In this document: piece after piece, positions 16,488 through 25,909 of the stretch
Position numbering within the stretch: position 1 is the stretch's first letter
Layout: each line of letters starts with the position of its first letter
Assembly (NCBI RefSeq): GCF_012985465.1
Contig: NZ_JAAQWN010000002.1
Coordinates: 558,001-622,000, forward strand
From: Pseudomonas sp. WS 5079
Lineage (GTDB): Bacteria; Pseudomonadota; Gammaproteobacteria; Pseudomonadales; Pseudomonadaceae
DNA length: 64,000 nt
Direction of reading: 5' to 3'
Program-made: the position numbers and the translations under genes
The notes under the pieces: generated by a model
Databases searched by the model: none
Told to the model about the DNA's origin: nothing
What the model saw: the letters and a program-made list of their open reading frames with translations, nothing else

Positions 16488-17843
16488 TCAGTCTTCGATT
16501 GGGGTCAACGCCACGCGCACAGCTTCGATGGCGGCATCCCGCGCAGCGCTATCGGCAAAGGCCGGGCTGTCGGCGATACACGCGCCGTCGAGCCACACCG
16601 TAAAGCCCAGGGCCTCGCTGCGCACATCCAGCGCCTGGCCGGACTGCAACTGCTTGGTGACAGCGCCCGCCGCCTTGCCATCGGCGAAGTTGCGCGACAA
16701 CAACAGTTGTTCGCCGTCAGCCGCCAGCAGGCGGAAACGGAAGCTGCCGTCGTCTTCACGAAAGCTGACAAAACGCGCAGCCTTGACGGCCTTCTTCTTG
16801 GTGCTGACAGCCTCGGGGGCCTGGTTGACGAACGAGCGCAGGCCCACCGCCTCACGCAGTTCTTGCAGGAATGGACCGGCAACGGCGCGGGCCTTCGTGG
16901 CGCCGATCAGCAGCAAGTCTTCCATGTCCGAAGGACGCGCCATCAATTGATGGTAACGCTCGCGGGCTTCGCCCAACTGGCCGTCCAGCAGTTGGAACAG
17001 GCGGCTCTTCGCCTCACCCCAACCCAGGCCATCGAGCAGTTCGCTGCGCAGTTGCTGCTCTTGTTCAGGCGTGGCGAACGCCTGGTACAGAGTGAACAGG
17101 TGCGAGTTGTCCGGATCCTTGGCTTCACCCGGCGCGCGGGAGTCGGTGACGATCCGCGAGATCGTGTCCTTCATATCCTTGGCGCTGGTGAACAACGGGA
17201 TGGTGTTGTCATAGCTTTTCGACATCTTGCGCCCATCCAGGCCCGGCAAGGTGGCGACGCTTTCTTCGATCAACGCCTCGGGCATGGTGAAAAACTCCCT
17301 GCCCTTGCCAAACAGGTGGTTGAAACGCTGGCCGATATCACGGGCCATTTCCACGTGCTGGATCTGGTCGCGGCCGACCGGCACCTTGTGCGCGTTGAAC
17401 ATCAGGATGTCCGCCGCCATCAGTACCGGATAGCTGTACAGGCCCATGCTGATCCCGGCATCCGGGTCTTCGCCGTTTTCCAGGTTCTTGTCCACCGAGG
17501 CCTTGTAGGCGTGGGCGCGGTTGAGCAGGCCCTTGGCCGCGACGCAGGTGAGCAGCCAGGTCAGCTCGGGAATTTCCGGGATGTCGGACTGGCGGTAGAA
17601 CGTCACCCGGTTCACATCCAGGCCACCAGCCAGCCAGGTCGCGGCGATTTCCATGCGCGAGCGCTGGATGCGCTGCGGGTCATCGCACTTGATCAGGGCA
17701 TGGTAGTCGGCCAGGAAGTAGAACGAATCGGCATTGGCATCCTGGCTGGCGAGGATCGCCGGGCGGATGGCACCGGCGTAGTTGCCCAGGTGCGGGGTGC
17801 CGGTGGTGGTGATGCCGGTGAGGATACGGGTACGAGTCGTCAT
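16488..17843 (-). CDS. trpS: Tryptophanyl-tRNA synthetase with C-terminal extension
   Basis: This class I synthetase charges tRNA-Trp. The signature PHLGN (residues 17-21) and KMSKS (206-210) are intact. At 451 residues it is more than 100 longer than the common bacterial form of about 330. The extra C-terminal region (about 340-451) has a [19 protein letters not shown] pattern like the small YegP (DUF1508) fold. I recall an extended TrpS in other pseudomonads too, so it is a lineage feature and not a fusion error. It lies about 80 bases from zapE and 24 from the hydrolase gene, all minus strand. Confidence 0.96.
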   Translation of the reverse strand: MTTRTRILTGITTTGTPHLGNYAGAIRPAILASQDANADSFYFLADYHALIKCDDPQRIQRSRMEIAATWLAGGLDVNRVTFYRQSDIPEIPELTWLLTCVAAKGLLNRAHAYKASVDKNLENGEDPDAGISMGLYSYPVLMAADILMFNAHKVPVGRDQIQHVEMARDIGQRFNHLFGKGREFFTMPEALIEESVATLPGLDGRKMSKSYDNTIPLFTSAKDMKDTISRIVTDSRAPGEAKDPDNSHLFTLYQAFATPEQEQQLRSELLDGLGWGEAKSRLFQLLDGQLGEARERYHQLMARPSDMEDLLLIGATKARAVAGPFLQELREAVGLRSFVNQAPEAVSTKKKAVKAARFVSFREDDGSFRFRLLAADGEQLLLSRNFADGKAAGAVTKQLQSGQALDVRSEALGFTVWLDGACIADSPAFADSAARDAAIEAVRVALTPIED

Positions 17844-17867
17844 GGGTAATCGCTTATCAGACTGCTA

Positions 17868-18497
17868 TCAATTCGAAAGGCGCGGCAGCACAAGATCCTT
17901 GAGATCGGTGAGCTTGCCATGAAAAAAGTGCCCGCATTCTGCCACTTTCAGCAGCTCATGGGGGCGTTTGAGGGCCGCGGACCAGTCGTAGACCAGTAGC
18001 GGGTCGACCACTTCGTCGGTTTGCGGCTGGATCACGGTCAGCGGGCAGCCCTGTGGAAGCTGGTCCTCATCACGCAAACGCATGACGGCCGGAGCGACCA
18101 TGAACAGGTGCGCGAGTTTTTCGCCCTTGGCTTCCAGGCGCCCGCCCAGGCTTGCGGCCACAAATCCACCGAACGAGAAACCCAGCAAGGTGATGGGCAG
18201 GTCCGGGTGTTTTTCACGCAGCCAACTGACGGCAGCTTCGGCATCGTCCACTTCACCGGTGGCCATGTCATGGGTACCGGCACTGGCACCCACGCCACGG
18301 TAATTGAAACGCAAAGTAATCAAACCGGCGTCGCGGGCGGTGCGTTGCAGGGTCGATACGACTTTATTGAGCATGGTCCCACCCTGCACCGGGTTGGGGT
18401 GGCAGATCAGCGCCAGGCCACGCGGCTCGGGGTGATCCAGGTACAAGGCTTCCAATTGGCCTACCGGGCCATCGATCAAAACGGGGGTTTCACGCAT
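17868..18497 (-). CDS. Alpha/beta hydrolase, dienelactone-hydrolase-like
   Basis: This 209-residue protein is a small serine hydrolase. A triad is visible: Ser in the elbow LLGFSFGGFVAA, Asp in QPQTDEVVDP and His in VAECGHFFHG. The ICHPNPVQGGTMLNKVV block near residue 35 is typical of the COG2945-type hydrolases that lack a lid. The substrate is unknown. The gene probably shares a transcript with trpS, 24 bases downstream. I place the start at 18497 (MRETPVLIDGPVG) by homology; the ribosome site is poor, and the frame is open to 18560. Confidence 0.82.
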   Translation of the reverse strand: MRETPVLIDGPVGQLEALYLDHPEPRGLALICHPNPVQGGTMLNKVVSTLQRTARDAGLITLRFNYRGVGASAGTHDMATGEVDDAEAAVSWLREKHPDLPITLLGFSFGGFVAASLGGRLEAKGEKLAHLFMVAPAVMRLRDEDQLPQGCPLTVIQPQTDEVVDPLLVYDWSAALKRPHELLKVAECGHFFHGKLTDLKDLVLPRLSN

Positions 18498-18644
18498 GAG
18501 CAAGGAATGAACTCCGTGACCTCTCAAGGGGTCGACTCGTCTAGCTAAAAGTCTGTGCATGGCATCATTGCGAGCTTAATCGCGGTATACAGCGCAGGTC
18601 CGAGCCGTTAACGTAAAGCAAAGCCGTTTATAGAGGAAGGACTC

Positions 18645-19082
18645 GTGGAACACTCGCTCTTAGTTTGGTTGTTGCCGACTCTTGCCCTGGTTGCCGGTGT
18701 CGCCATTGGATTCCTGGTTGCTCGCCTGCTGCCGAATGCCGCGCCTAACCGCACGCAGCGTCAGCTGGATGACATTCAGGAACGTTTTGACAGTTATCAG
18801 AACGAGGTTGTTACCCACTTCAACAGCACCGCGACCCTGGTCAAGAAGCTCACCCAGAGCTACCAGGAAGTACAGGATCACCTCGCCGATGGCGCCAACC
18901 GCCTGGCCCTGGACGACATCACCCGTCAGCGCCTGCTGGCCGCGCTGCATTCCGATGCCACGCAAGCCCCACGGGAGCGCCTGACCCCGCCGCGGGAAAA
19001 CCAGGAACCGCCGCGGGACTACGCGCCAAAAACGCCGAACGCCCCCGGCATGCTGGATGAGCATTACGGCTTGAAAAAGTAA
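18645..19082 (+). CDS. zapG: Cell envelope/division protein ZapG (YhcB, DUF1043)
   Basis: The 145-residue protein has one N-terminal membrane helix (residues 5-28), then a coiled coil (RQLDDIQERFDSYQNEVVTHFNSTATLV, long helix 38-90), the conserved block DDITRQRLLAAL, and a proline-rich tail. YhcB/ZapG links division and peptidoglycan or phospholipid synthesis in Enterobacteria. It starts with GTG, with AGGAAGGA just upstream. It is divergent from the hydrolase gene and ends at a strong terminator. Confidence 0.88.
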   Translation: MEHSLLVWLLPTLALVAGVAIGFLVARLLPNAAPNRTQRQLDDIQERFDSYQNEVVTHFNSTATLVKKLTQSYQEVQDHLADGANRLALDDITRQRLLAALHSDATQAPRERLTPPRENQEPPRDYAPKTPNAPGMLDEHYGLKK

Positions 19083-19100
19083 GGCGTTTTCAAACCACAC

Positions 19101-19138
19101 AAAAAGCCCGGCTGATCGATGATCAGCCGGGCTTTTTG
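19101..19138 (+). terminator. zapG terminator
   Basis: AAAAAGCCCGGCTGATC and GATCAGCCGGGCTTTTT form a long stem with a very short loop. The A and T flanks allow it to act in both directions, ending zapG on the plus strand. Confidence 0.88.
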
Positions 19139-19172
19139 TTGGAACTGGATCGGCAGAACAATGGAGATCCCA

Positions 19173-19261
19173 TGTGGGAGCGGGCTTGCTCGCGAAGGCG
19201 CAGTGTCAGTTATTAAAGACTTGACTGACATTCCGCCTTCGCGAGCAAGCCCGCTCCCACA
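19173..19261. repeat. REP doublet (GTGGGAGCGGGCTTGCTC class)
   Basis: Two perfect 28-base arms (19173-19200 and 19234-19261) lie between the convergent zapG and roxR genes. Confidence 0.9.
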
Positions 19262-19280
19262 CAAGCCCACTCACCGTAGT

Positions 19281-19841
19281 TCAGCGCCGTACCGGACGCT
19301 TCTGCAACTTGCGCTGCAAGGTCCGGCGGTGCATGCCCAGGGCGCGGGCAGTGGCCGAAATGTTGCCTTCATGCTCGGTCAGCACGCGCTGGATGTGCTC
19401 CCACTGCAGGCGGTCCACCGACATCGGGTTCTCCGGCACGAGGGTGTCGAGGTCGGCATGCTCGGAGAGCAAGGCGGCCAGCACATCATCGGCGTCCGCC
19501 GGCTTGCACAGGTAGTTGCAGGCGCCGCGCTTGATCGCCTCGACCGCAGTGGCAATGCTCGAGTACCCGGTGAGGATCAGCACGCGCATTTCCGGGTCCA
19601 GCTCCAGCAACTTGGGCAACAGCACCAGGCCCGAGTCCCCGTCCATTTTCAGGTCCAGCGCCGCGTAGTCCGGCAGGTCGGCCTGGGCGATGGTCAGGCC
19701 TTCTTCGGCGGAACCTGCGGTGCTGACGCGAAACCCGCGACGGCTCATGGCTCGCGCCATCACGCGGGTAAAGGTGGCATCGTCATCTACCAGCAACAGG
19801 TGCGGCAGTTCTTCGCCTTCGACTTGGATCTCGTCACTCAT
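19281..19841 (-). CDS. roxR: Redox response regulator RoxR (RegA/PrrA/ActR family)
   Basis: RoxR receives phosphate from RoxS and controls terminal oxidases and other redox genes. The 186-residue protein has a receiver domain (residues 12-125) with acidic pocket VDDD at 18-21 and phospho-acceptor Asp63 in AALDLKMDGD. It ends in a Fis-type helix-turn-helix, GNISATARALGMHRRTLQR, nearly invariant in RegA/PrrA proteins. I start at 19841 (MSDEIQVEG). The gene overlaps the end of roxS by 8 bases, so the pair is translated together. Confidence 0.93.
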   Translation of the reverse strand: MSDEIQVEGEELPHLLLVDDDATFTRVMARAMSRRGFRVSTAGSAEEGLTIAQADLPDYAALDLKMDGDSGLVLLPKLLELDPEMRVLILTGYSSIATAVEAIKRGACNYLCKPADADDVLAALLSEHADLDTLVPENPMSVDRLQWEHIQRVLTEHEGNISATARALGMHRRTLQRKLQKRPVRR

Positions 19842-21096
19842 CGATGTCTCCTCGTGCAGCACGGGGCAGGCGCAGCTCGGTGAGCGTGCCGCCTTCCTCA
19901 TGGGGGTAAAGTTTCACCGAGCCGCCAGCACGGGTCACGCTGGCCTTGCTCAAGAACAGGCCCAGGCCGAAGCCTTTGCCCTTGGTGGTAAAGAATGGCT
20001 TGCCGATCTGCTCGGCAATGGCCAACGGCACACCGGCACCGTGGTCGCGAATGCTGATGGTGAGGTTTTCCCAATCCCAGTCCAGCTGCACTTCCAACCC
20101 TTCCGGGCAGGCATCGGCTGCATTGTTCAACAGGTTCAATAACGCCTGGGTCAAATCCGGTGGTGGCGCCATGCGCGGCACTGCGCCCTGCCCCAGCAGG
20201 TGGAAACGGTAACTGGCTTCGGGCCGCATCAAGTGCCAGCGGTTCAGGGCTTCGTCCAGCCACTGGGTGACGTCTTGCATATCCACCGCCAGGCGCCGGT
20301 TGGCTTCAGCGGCGCGCACCAGTTGCTGCAGGGTTTGCTTGCACTGCTTGACCTGTTCCTGCAGCACGCTGAGGTCGTCCTGCAAGGCCGGGTCGTGATG
20401 GTCCTGGCGCATTTCCTTGATCAGCACGCTCATGGTTGCCAGCGGCGTGCCCAGTTCATGGGCCGCGCCGGCGGCCTGGGTCGCCACTGCCAGCAGTTGC
20501 TGGTCGCGCAGGCCTTCTTCACGGCGGATAGCGCGCAGTTCTTCCTGGCGCCGCAGTTCTTCGGCCATGCGCGCGGCAAAAAACGTGATCACCGCCGCCG
20601 ACAGCGCGAAGCTCAGCCACATGCCGTAGATCTGCAGGTTTTCCCGGGCGATCGGGAAGGTTTCCAGGGGATAGAACTGCGCCAGCAACAAGGTGTACAG
20701 CGCCAGGGCAATCCCCGACAGGATCACCGAATAGCGCCACGGCAAGGTCACGGCGGCGATGGTCAGCGGTACCAGGTAATAGGAAACGAAGGGGTTGGTG
20801 GAACCACCGGAGAAATACAGCAACACACTGTGGATAAACAGGTCGCAGGCCAGTTGCAGGGCGTACTCAAGCTCGGTCACTGGCCAGGTGGTGCGCAGCC
20901 GGATGGCCGTGAACACACACAGCACCGTGGAAAAGGCCAGGGTCACCCACAGTTGCAGCCAAGGCAGCGGCAGCAGTTCAAACCAATAGGCGAGCCCGAC
21001 GGAACCGGCCTGTGCGGCCAGCACCAGGGTGCGGATAAACGTCAGGCGCCAGAGGTTCTGGCGAGTGGCGGAAGTCAGTTTTACGGGGGCGAGCAT
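19834..21096 (-). CDS. roxS: Redox sensor histidine kinase RoxS (RegB/PrrB/ActS family)
   Basis: RoxS is a six-helix inner-membrane kinase (420 residues). The RegB quinone-site heptapeptide GGSTNPF is at 97-103. The H-box, QAAGAAHELGTPL, has phospho-acceptor His213. The redox cysteine of RegB (in the dimer-interface helix) has a match at Cys252 in QVKQCKQTL. The ATP-binding domain follows with N box LLNLLNNAADA and G boxes DHGAGVP and GKGFGLGLFL. All known RegB sensing sites are therefore present, and it should respond to the quinone-pool and thiol redox state. Confidence 0.93.
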   Translation of the reverse strand: MLAPVKLTSATRQNLWRLTFIRTLVLAAQAGSVGLAYWFELLPLPWLQLWVTLAFSTVLCVFTAIRLRTTWPVTELEYALQLACDLFIHSVLLYFSGGSTNPFVSYYLVPLTIAAVTLPWRYSVILSGIALALYTLLLAQFYPLETFPIARENLQIYGMWLSFALSAAVITFFAARMAEELRRQEELRAIRREEGLRDQQLLAVATQAAGAAHELGTPLATMSVLIKEMRQDHHDPALQDDLSVLQEQVKQCKQTLQQLVRAAEANRRLAVDMQDVTQWLDEALNRWHLMRPEASYRFHLLGQGAVPRMAPPPDLTQALLNLLNNAADACPEGLEVQLDWDWENLTISIRDHGAGVPLAIAEQIGKPFFTTKGKGFGLGLFLSKASVTRAGGSVKLYPHEEGGTLTELRLPRAARGDIDE

Positions 21097-21323
21097 GAGC
21101 TCTCCTGATGAGCGCTCCAGGCGGATCGCAGCAAGTATAAACGAAGCGACAGTACAGGCAGCGCGTGTGTGGCCCTTTGACGCAGGTCATGGCTTATATG
21201 AAGGGTCAAGGCGGATTTTACCGTTCGTCGGCATCGTACCCAGATGTAGAGAATTTGTAACCCGCCGAACCCCAATCGCCCGTCTACAGTCTTACCGAAC
21301 ACGATCACCCTCAAGGAGCTTCC

Positions 21324-22031
21324 ATGTCACGTTTCACTCGCAGTGCCGCCCTTATTGCCCTCAGCGTCGCCAGCCTGCCTGCGCTGGCCGCCGATCAACT
21401 GCACTACAACCAGATTTCCCTGCGGGCCGAAGTCAGCCAGGAAGTGGCCCGTGACAAGATGATCGTCACTCTCTACACCGAGTCGCAAAACACCGACCCG
21501 GCCAAGCTCGCCGCCGAAGTCACGACCATCATGAACAAGGCGTTGGGCGAGGCTCGCGAAGTAAAAGGCGTGACCCTGCGCCAGGGCAGCCGCAACAGCT
21601 ATCCGATCTACGACAACAAGAACCAGAAGATCACCGGCTGGCGCGAGCGCGCCGAACTGCGCCTGGAAAGCGCGGACTTTCCGGCGCTGTCCAAGCTCAC
21701 CGGCGAGCTGCTCAACACCCTGAAAATGGACAATATGGACTTCGCCATTGCCGACCCAACCCGCAAGGCCAGCGAAGATGCCCTGCTCAAGGATGCGGTC
21801 GCCGCGTTCAAGGCCCGCGCCCAACTGGCCACCGATGCACTCGGCGGCAAGGGCTACAAGATCGTTAACCTGAACTTCAACACCAACGGCTACCCAATGC
21901 CGTACGCGCGAAATGGCGGCATGATGATGAAGGCGGCGGCAATGGATTCGGCGCCGACACCTGAAGTCGAAGCCGGCACCAGCCAGGTCAGCATGAGCGC
22001 CGATGGCGTGATTGAAGTACAGATGCCATAA
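21324..22031 (+). CDS. SIMPL-domain periplasmic protein (DUF541)
   Basis: The 235-residue protein has a signal peptide (MSRFTRSAALIALSVASLPALA, cut near residue 22) and a SIMPL/DUF541 domain over the rest, with LHYNQISLRAEVSQEVARDKM at its start and TDALGGKGYKIVNLNF near the end. Such proteins form oligomers in the periplasm or at the outer membrane, and their role is unclear; oxidative stress protection (YggE) has been proposed. AAGGAG precedes the start. It is divergent from roxS and lies before the dpp cluster, as I recall for PA4495 in P. aeruginosa. Confidence 0.85.
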   Translation: MSRFTRSAALIALSVASLPALAADQLHYNQISLRAEVSQEVARDKMIVTLYTESQNTDPAKLAAEVTTIMNKALGEAREVKGVTLRQGSRNSYPIYDNKNQKITGWRERAELRLESADFPALSKLTGELLNTLKMDNMDFAIADPTRKASEDALLKDAVAAFKARAQLATDALGGKGYKIVNLNFNTNGYPMPYARNGGMMMKAAAMDSAPTPEVEAGTSQVSMSADGVIEVQMP

Positions 22032-22050
22032 GCCTTACCTGATGACCCAC

Positions 22051-22086
22051 AACGGCGGTAACCTCGGTGACCGCCGTTTTTTTTGG
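22051..22086 (+). terminator. Terminator of the SIMPL gene
   Basis: AACGGCGGT and ACCGCCGTT close a short loop and are followed by a run of T. It separates the SIMPL gene from the first dppA gene. Confidence 0.85.
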
Positions 22087-22117
22087 CCGTTGTTTACCTG
22101 CCATCTCAGGGGTCACC

Positions 22118-23719
22118 ATGGATAGAACTGTCTTCAAGCCGCTCCTTCTCGCTGCCAGCCTGCTGGCGTGCATGCCCACGGCCCAGGCGGCAAGCACCCT
22201 GGTCTACTGCTCCGAAGCCAGCCCCGCCGGGTTCGATCCAAGCCAGTACACCAGCGGCACCGATTTTGATGCCTCGGCCGAAACCGTGTTCAACCGCCTC
22301 ACCCAGTTCAAGCGCGGCGGGACCGAAGTCGAGCCGGGCCTGGCGACCCGTTGGGAGGTGTCCAAGGACGGCCTGGCCTACACCTTTCACCTGCGCGACG
22401 GGGTCAAGTTCCACAGCACCGAGTACTTCACCCCGACCCGCGACTTCAATGCCGACGATGTGCTGTTCACTTTCCAGCGCCTGCTGGACGCCAACCATCC
22501 ATTCCGCCAGGCCTACCCGTCCGAGTCGCCGTACTTCACCGATATGGGCCTGAACACCACGATCAAAAGCGTGGAAAAGCTCGACGAGCACAGCGTGCGC
22601 TTCAACCTCAATAACGTCGATGCCGCTTTTGTGCAGAACCTGGCCATGAGCTTTGCGTCCGTGCAATCAGCCGAGTACGCGGCGCAGTTGCTTAAAGACG
22701 GCAAGGCCGCCGATATCAACCAGAAACCGATCGGCACCGGGCCGTTTGTGTTCAAGCGCTACCAGAAGGACTCGCAGATTCGCTACGTCGCCAATAAAGA
22801 CTATTGGAAGCCTGAGGATGTGAAACTCGACAGCCTGGTGTTTGCGATCACCCCGGACGCCGCGTCGCGCCTGCAAAAGCTCAAGGCCGGCGAATGCCAG
22901 GTCAGCGGCTATCCGCGCCCATCGGATATCGAGGTGATGAAGCAGGATCCAAACCTGCGTGTGCTGCAGCAGGCGGGCTTCAACCTGGGCTTCCTGGCCT
23001 ACAACGTGACCCATCCGCCGCTGGACCAGCTCAAGGTGCGCCAGGCCCTGGACATGGCCATCGATAAGCCGGCGATTATCCAGGCGGTGTACCAAAGTGC
23101 CGGGCAATTGGCGCAGAACGCACTGCCGCCGGCCCAGTGGTCTTATGACCCCAGCATCAAGGACGCACCGCACGACCCTGCCAAGGCCCGGGCGCTACTA
23201 AAAGAAGCAGGGGTTGCACCAGGTACCACCATCAATCTGTGGGCGATGACTGTGCAGCGCGCCTCCAATCCCAACGCGCGAATGTCGGCACAGATGATCC
23301 AGCAGGATTGGGCCAAAGTCGGGATCACTGCCAATATCGTCAGCTATGAGTGGGGCGAATACATCAAGCGCGCAAAAAACGGCGAGCACGATGTGATGAT
23401 CTACGGCTGGACCGGCGACAACGGCGACCCGGATAACTGGCTGGGCGTGCTCTACAGTTGTGCCGCGGTCAAGGGCAGCAACTATGCAAAATGGTGTAAC
23501 CCGCAGTACGACCAACTGGTGCAGAAGGCCAAGCTCAGCAGTGACCGTGACGAACGCATCAAGTGGTATCAGCAGGCGCAAAAAATACTTAAGGATCAAG
23601 TACCTATAACGCCTATTGCGAACTCGACGGTTTTCCAGCCGCTGCGCAAGGAAGTCCAGGACTTCAAGATCAGCCCGTTTGGCCTGACACCGTTCTACGG
23701 CGTAAGTCTGAATAAGTAA
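22118..23719 (+). CDS. dppA1: Dipeptide ABC transporter substrate-binding protein, paralogue 1
   Basis: This 533-residue periplasmic protein of the SBP family 5 (DppA/OppA) captures di- or tripeptides for DppBCDF. A signal peptide ends near AQA-ASTLVYC (residue 24). The lineage motifs CSEASPAGFDP and GWTGDNGDPDNW are present. It differs from paralogues 2 and 3 in the late lobe (MTVQRASNPNARMSAQM, where they have MPVQRPYNPNAKLMAEM), suggesting other ligands. I use the ATG at 22118, with AGGGG upstream, since the signal peptide begins there. It is first of four such genes in the locus. Confidence 0.92.
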   Translation: MDRTVFKPLLLAASLLACMPTAQAASTLVYCSEASPAGFDPSQYTSGTDFDASAETVFNRLTQFKRGGTEVEPGLATRWEVSKDGLAYTFHLRDGVKFHSTEYFTPTRDFNADDVLFTFQRLLDANHPFRQAYPSESPYFTDMGLNTTIKSVEKLDEHSVRFNLNNVDAAFVQNLAMSFASVQSAEYAAQLLKDGKAADINQKPIGTGPFVFKRYQKDSQIRYVANKDYWKPEDVKLDSLVFAITPDAASRLQKLKAGECQVSGYPRPSDIEVMKQDPNLRVLQQAGFNLGFLAYNVTHPPLDQLKVRQALDMAIDKPAIIQAVYQSAGQLAQNALPPAQWSYDPSIKDAPHDPAKARALLKEAGVAPGTTINLWAMTVQRASNPNARMSAQMIQQDWAKVGITANIVSYEWGEYIKRAKNGEHDVMIYGWTGDNGDPDNWLGVLYSCAAVKGSNYAKWCNPQYDQLVQKAKLSSDRDERIKWYQQAQKILKDQVPITPIANSTVFQPLRKEVQDFKISPFGLTPFYGVSLNK

Positions 23720-23726
23720 CAACCAT

Positions 23727-23785
23727 GCCCCAACCGGGTGCGCCAGACACCTCGGTTGGGCTTATTCGGTGCGCTCCACGCACCG
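23727..23785 (+). terminator. Tandem stem-loops after dppA1
   Basis: GCCCCAACCG pairs with CGGTTGGGC (23727-23761), and CGGTGCG with CGCACCG (23766-23783). The T content after them is low, so termination may be partial. This suggests dppA1 and dppA2 have separate transcripts. Confidence 0.5.
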
Positions 23786-23977
23786 AAAAAAGCCCTCGAA
23801 AATACAGTTTCGTGTCGAAAATTATATGAATGCGACATTCCTGTACGTTCGTACCACTCTTTGGCAGTTGTAGCCTCTCAACGTCTTGCAATGGGTATGG
23901 GGCCTGCATAAGTATCCGCAGGCCGACTCACGAGGTCGCCCTCAATTCCAAAAATGACAACAAATCATGAGGCCAAC

Positions 23978-25603
23978 ATGCTTAAACACGCAGTCATTCC
24001 GTTTTTAGTCAGCGCCGGTTTAATGGCCGCTGCACCTTTCGCCCAGGCGGCGACTAATCTGGTGTTCTGCTCCGAAGGGAGCCCGGCGGGTTTCGACCCA
24101 GGCCAATACACCACCGGAACAGACTTCGATGCTTCGGCCGAAACCATGTTCAACCGGCTCAGCCAGTTCGAACGCGGCGGCACCGCCGTGATTCCTGGCC
24201 TGGCCACCAGTTGGGACGTTTCCGAAGACGGCCTGACCTACACCTTCCACCTGCGCGAAGGGGTCAAGTTCCACACCACGCCGTACTTCAAGCCAACTCG
24301 TGAATTCAACGCCGACGACGTCCTCTTCACCTTCAACCGGATGATCAATAAAGACGATCCATTCCGTAAGGCCTACCCCACCGAGTTCCCGTACTTCACG
24401 GACATGGGGATGGACACCAACATCAAGAACATCGAGAAAATCGACGACCACACCGTCAAGTTCACCCTTGGCACCGTGGACGCCGCGTTTATCCAAAACC
24501 TGGCCATGAGCTTCGCCTCGCTACAGTCGGCTGAGTACGCCGCCCAACTGTTGAAGGAAGGCAAGCCCCAGGACATCAACCAGAAGCCGGTCGGCACTGG
24601 TCCGTTCGTGTTCAAGAGCTACCAGAAAGACTCCAACATCCGCTACACCGGCAACAAGGACTACTGGAAGCCTGAAGACGTGAAGATCGATAACCTGATC
24701 TTCGCCATCACCACCGACCCATCGGTGCGTATCCAGAAGCTCAAGAAGAACGAATGCCAGGTGACCTTGTTCCCACGTCCGGCCGACCTCAAGGCACTGG
24801 GCGAGGACAAGACTTTGAAACTGCCGCACCAGGCCGGTTTCAACCTGGGCTATATCGCCTACAACGTCATGCCTGTGCTCAAGGGCCAGACTGCCGCCAA
24901 CCCATTGGCCGACCTGCGCGTGCGCCAGGCCCTGGACATGTCGGTCAACAAGCAGCAGATCATCGACTCGGTGTACCAGGGCGCAGGCCAACTGGCGGTC
25001 AACGCCATGCCGCCGACCCAGTGGTCCTATGACGAGACCATCAAGGACGTCCCGCACGACGTGGCCAAGGCCAAGGAACTGCTCAAGCAAGCCGGCGTCA
25101 AGGAAGGCACCGAGATCACCTTGTGGGCCATGCCCGTCCAGCGTCCGTACAACCCCAACGCCAAGCTGATGGCCGAGATGCTGCAAAACGACTGGAAGCA
25201 GATCGGCTTGAAGGTCAACATCGTCAGCTACGAGTGGGGTGAGTACATCAAGCGCTCCAAGGGCGGCGAGAACCAGGCCATGATCATCGGCTGGAGCGGT
25301 GATAACGGTGACCCGGACAACTGGCTGAACGTGCTGTTCGGCTGCGACTCCCTGTCCGGCAACAACTTCTCCAAATGGTGTGACAAGAAATTCGACGGCA
25401 TCGTAAAAGAAGCCAAGGCCACCTCGGACGTCGCCAAGCGCACCGAACTGTATAAACAGGCGCAACACGTCCTCAAAGATGCAGTCCCCATGACACCTAT
25501 CGCGCACTCGACGGTGTATCAACCCATGCGTTCCAACGTGCAGGACTTCAAGATCAGCCCATTTGGCTTGAATTCCTTCTACGGGGTGAGCGTCAGCAAG
25601 TAG
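23978..25603 (+). CDS. dppA2: Dipeptide ABC transporter substrate-binding protein, paralogue 2
   Basis: This 541-residue SBP family 5 protein has a signal peptide cut after FAQA (residue 24). It carries CSEGSPAGFDPGQY and the GWSGDNGDPDNWLN motif of the peptide-binding cleft. It has an insertion (VMPVLKGQTAANPLADLRVRQ) after the NLGYIAYN block that the other three lack. GAGG lies five bases before the ATG at 23978; an alternative ATG at 23954 is in frame. A 258-base gap separates it from paralogue 1, enough for its own promoter. Confidence 0.92.
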   Translation: MLKHAVIPFLVSAGLMAAAPFAQAATNLVFCSEGSPAGFDPGQYTTGTDFDASAETMFNRLSQFERGGTAVIPGLATSWDVSEDGLTYTFHLREGVKFHTTPYFKPTREFNADDVLFTFNRMINKDDPFRKAYPTEFPYFTDMGMDTNIKNIEKIDDHTVKFTLGTVDAAFIQNLAMSFASLQSAEYAAQLLKEGKPQDINQKPVGTGPFVFKSYQKDSNIRYTGNKDYWKPEDVKIDNLIFAITTDPSVRIQKLKKNECQVTLFPRPADLKALGEDKTLKLPHQAGFNLGYIAYNVMPVLKGQTAANPLADLRVRQALDMSVNKQQIIDSVYQGAGQLAVNAMPPTQWSYDETIKDVPHDVAKAKELLKQAGVKEGTEITLWAMPVQRPYNPNAKLMAEMLQNDWKQIGLKVNIVSYEWGEYIKRSKGGENQAMIIGWSGDNGDPDNWLNVLFGCDSLSGNNFSKWCDKKFDGIVKEAKATSDVAKRTELYKQAQHVLKDAVPMTPIAHSTVYQPMRSNVQDFKISPFGLNSFYGVSVSK

Positions 25604-25909
25604 TGATCTTTGACGGCGACGTTTCATAACGTCGCCGTTATTGCATCCGCCAAGATCCTAGGAATCGAACTACTTTCGAAGAGGCTGCCGTCCTACAGCA
25701 GCTAACTGCGCAGGTTCCGTCCGATACCTACACGGTCTGTCCGGTTCTGCGCATTTACTGCCCTGCCCTCGTTCCCTAACGTCGAGGTAGGCAAACGCGT
25801 AGTTCCGATACGGCATTTGCTGTGGATGGGAGCAGTGCTTTCGCCAAGCCAGGTAAGGCGTGGCGACTGTTCACTGACGAAAACGATAAACATGGATTGG
25901 GGGACAGTC
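25604..25909. other. Intergenic region between dppA2 and dppA3
   Basis: In these 306 bases a hairpin (ACGGCGACGTT at 25613-25623 with AACGTCGCCGT at 25628-25638) follows the dppA2 stop, with only a weak T tract. I see no gene, tRNA or riboswitch in the rest, which probably holds the dppA3 promoter. Confidence 0.5.

Noticed and set aside
25604..25909. Riboswitch in the dppA2-dppA3 gap
   Set aside because: Several short hairpins can be drawn, but none has a nested or known riboswitch layout.
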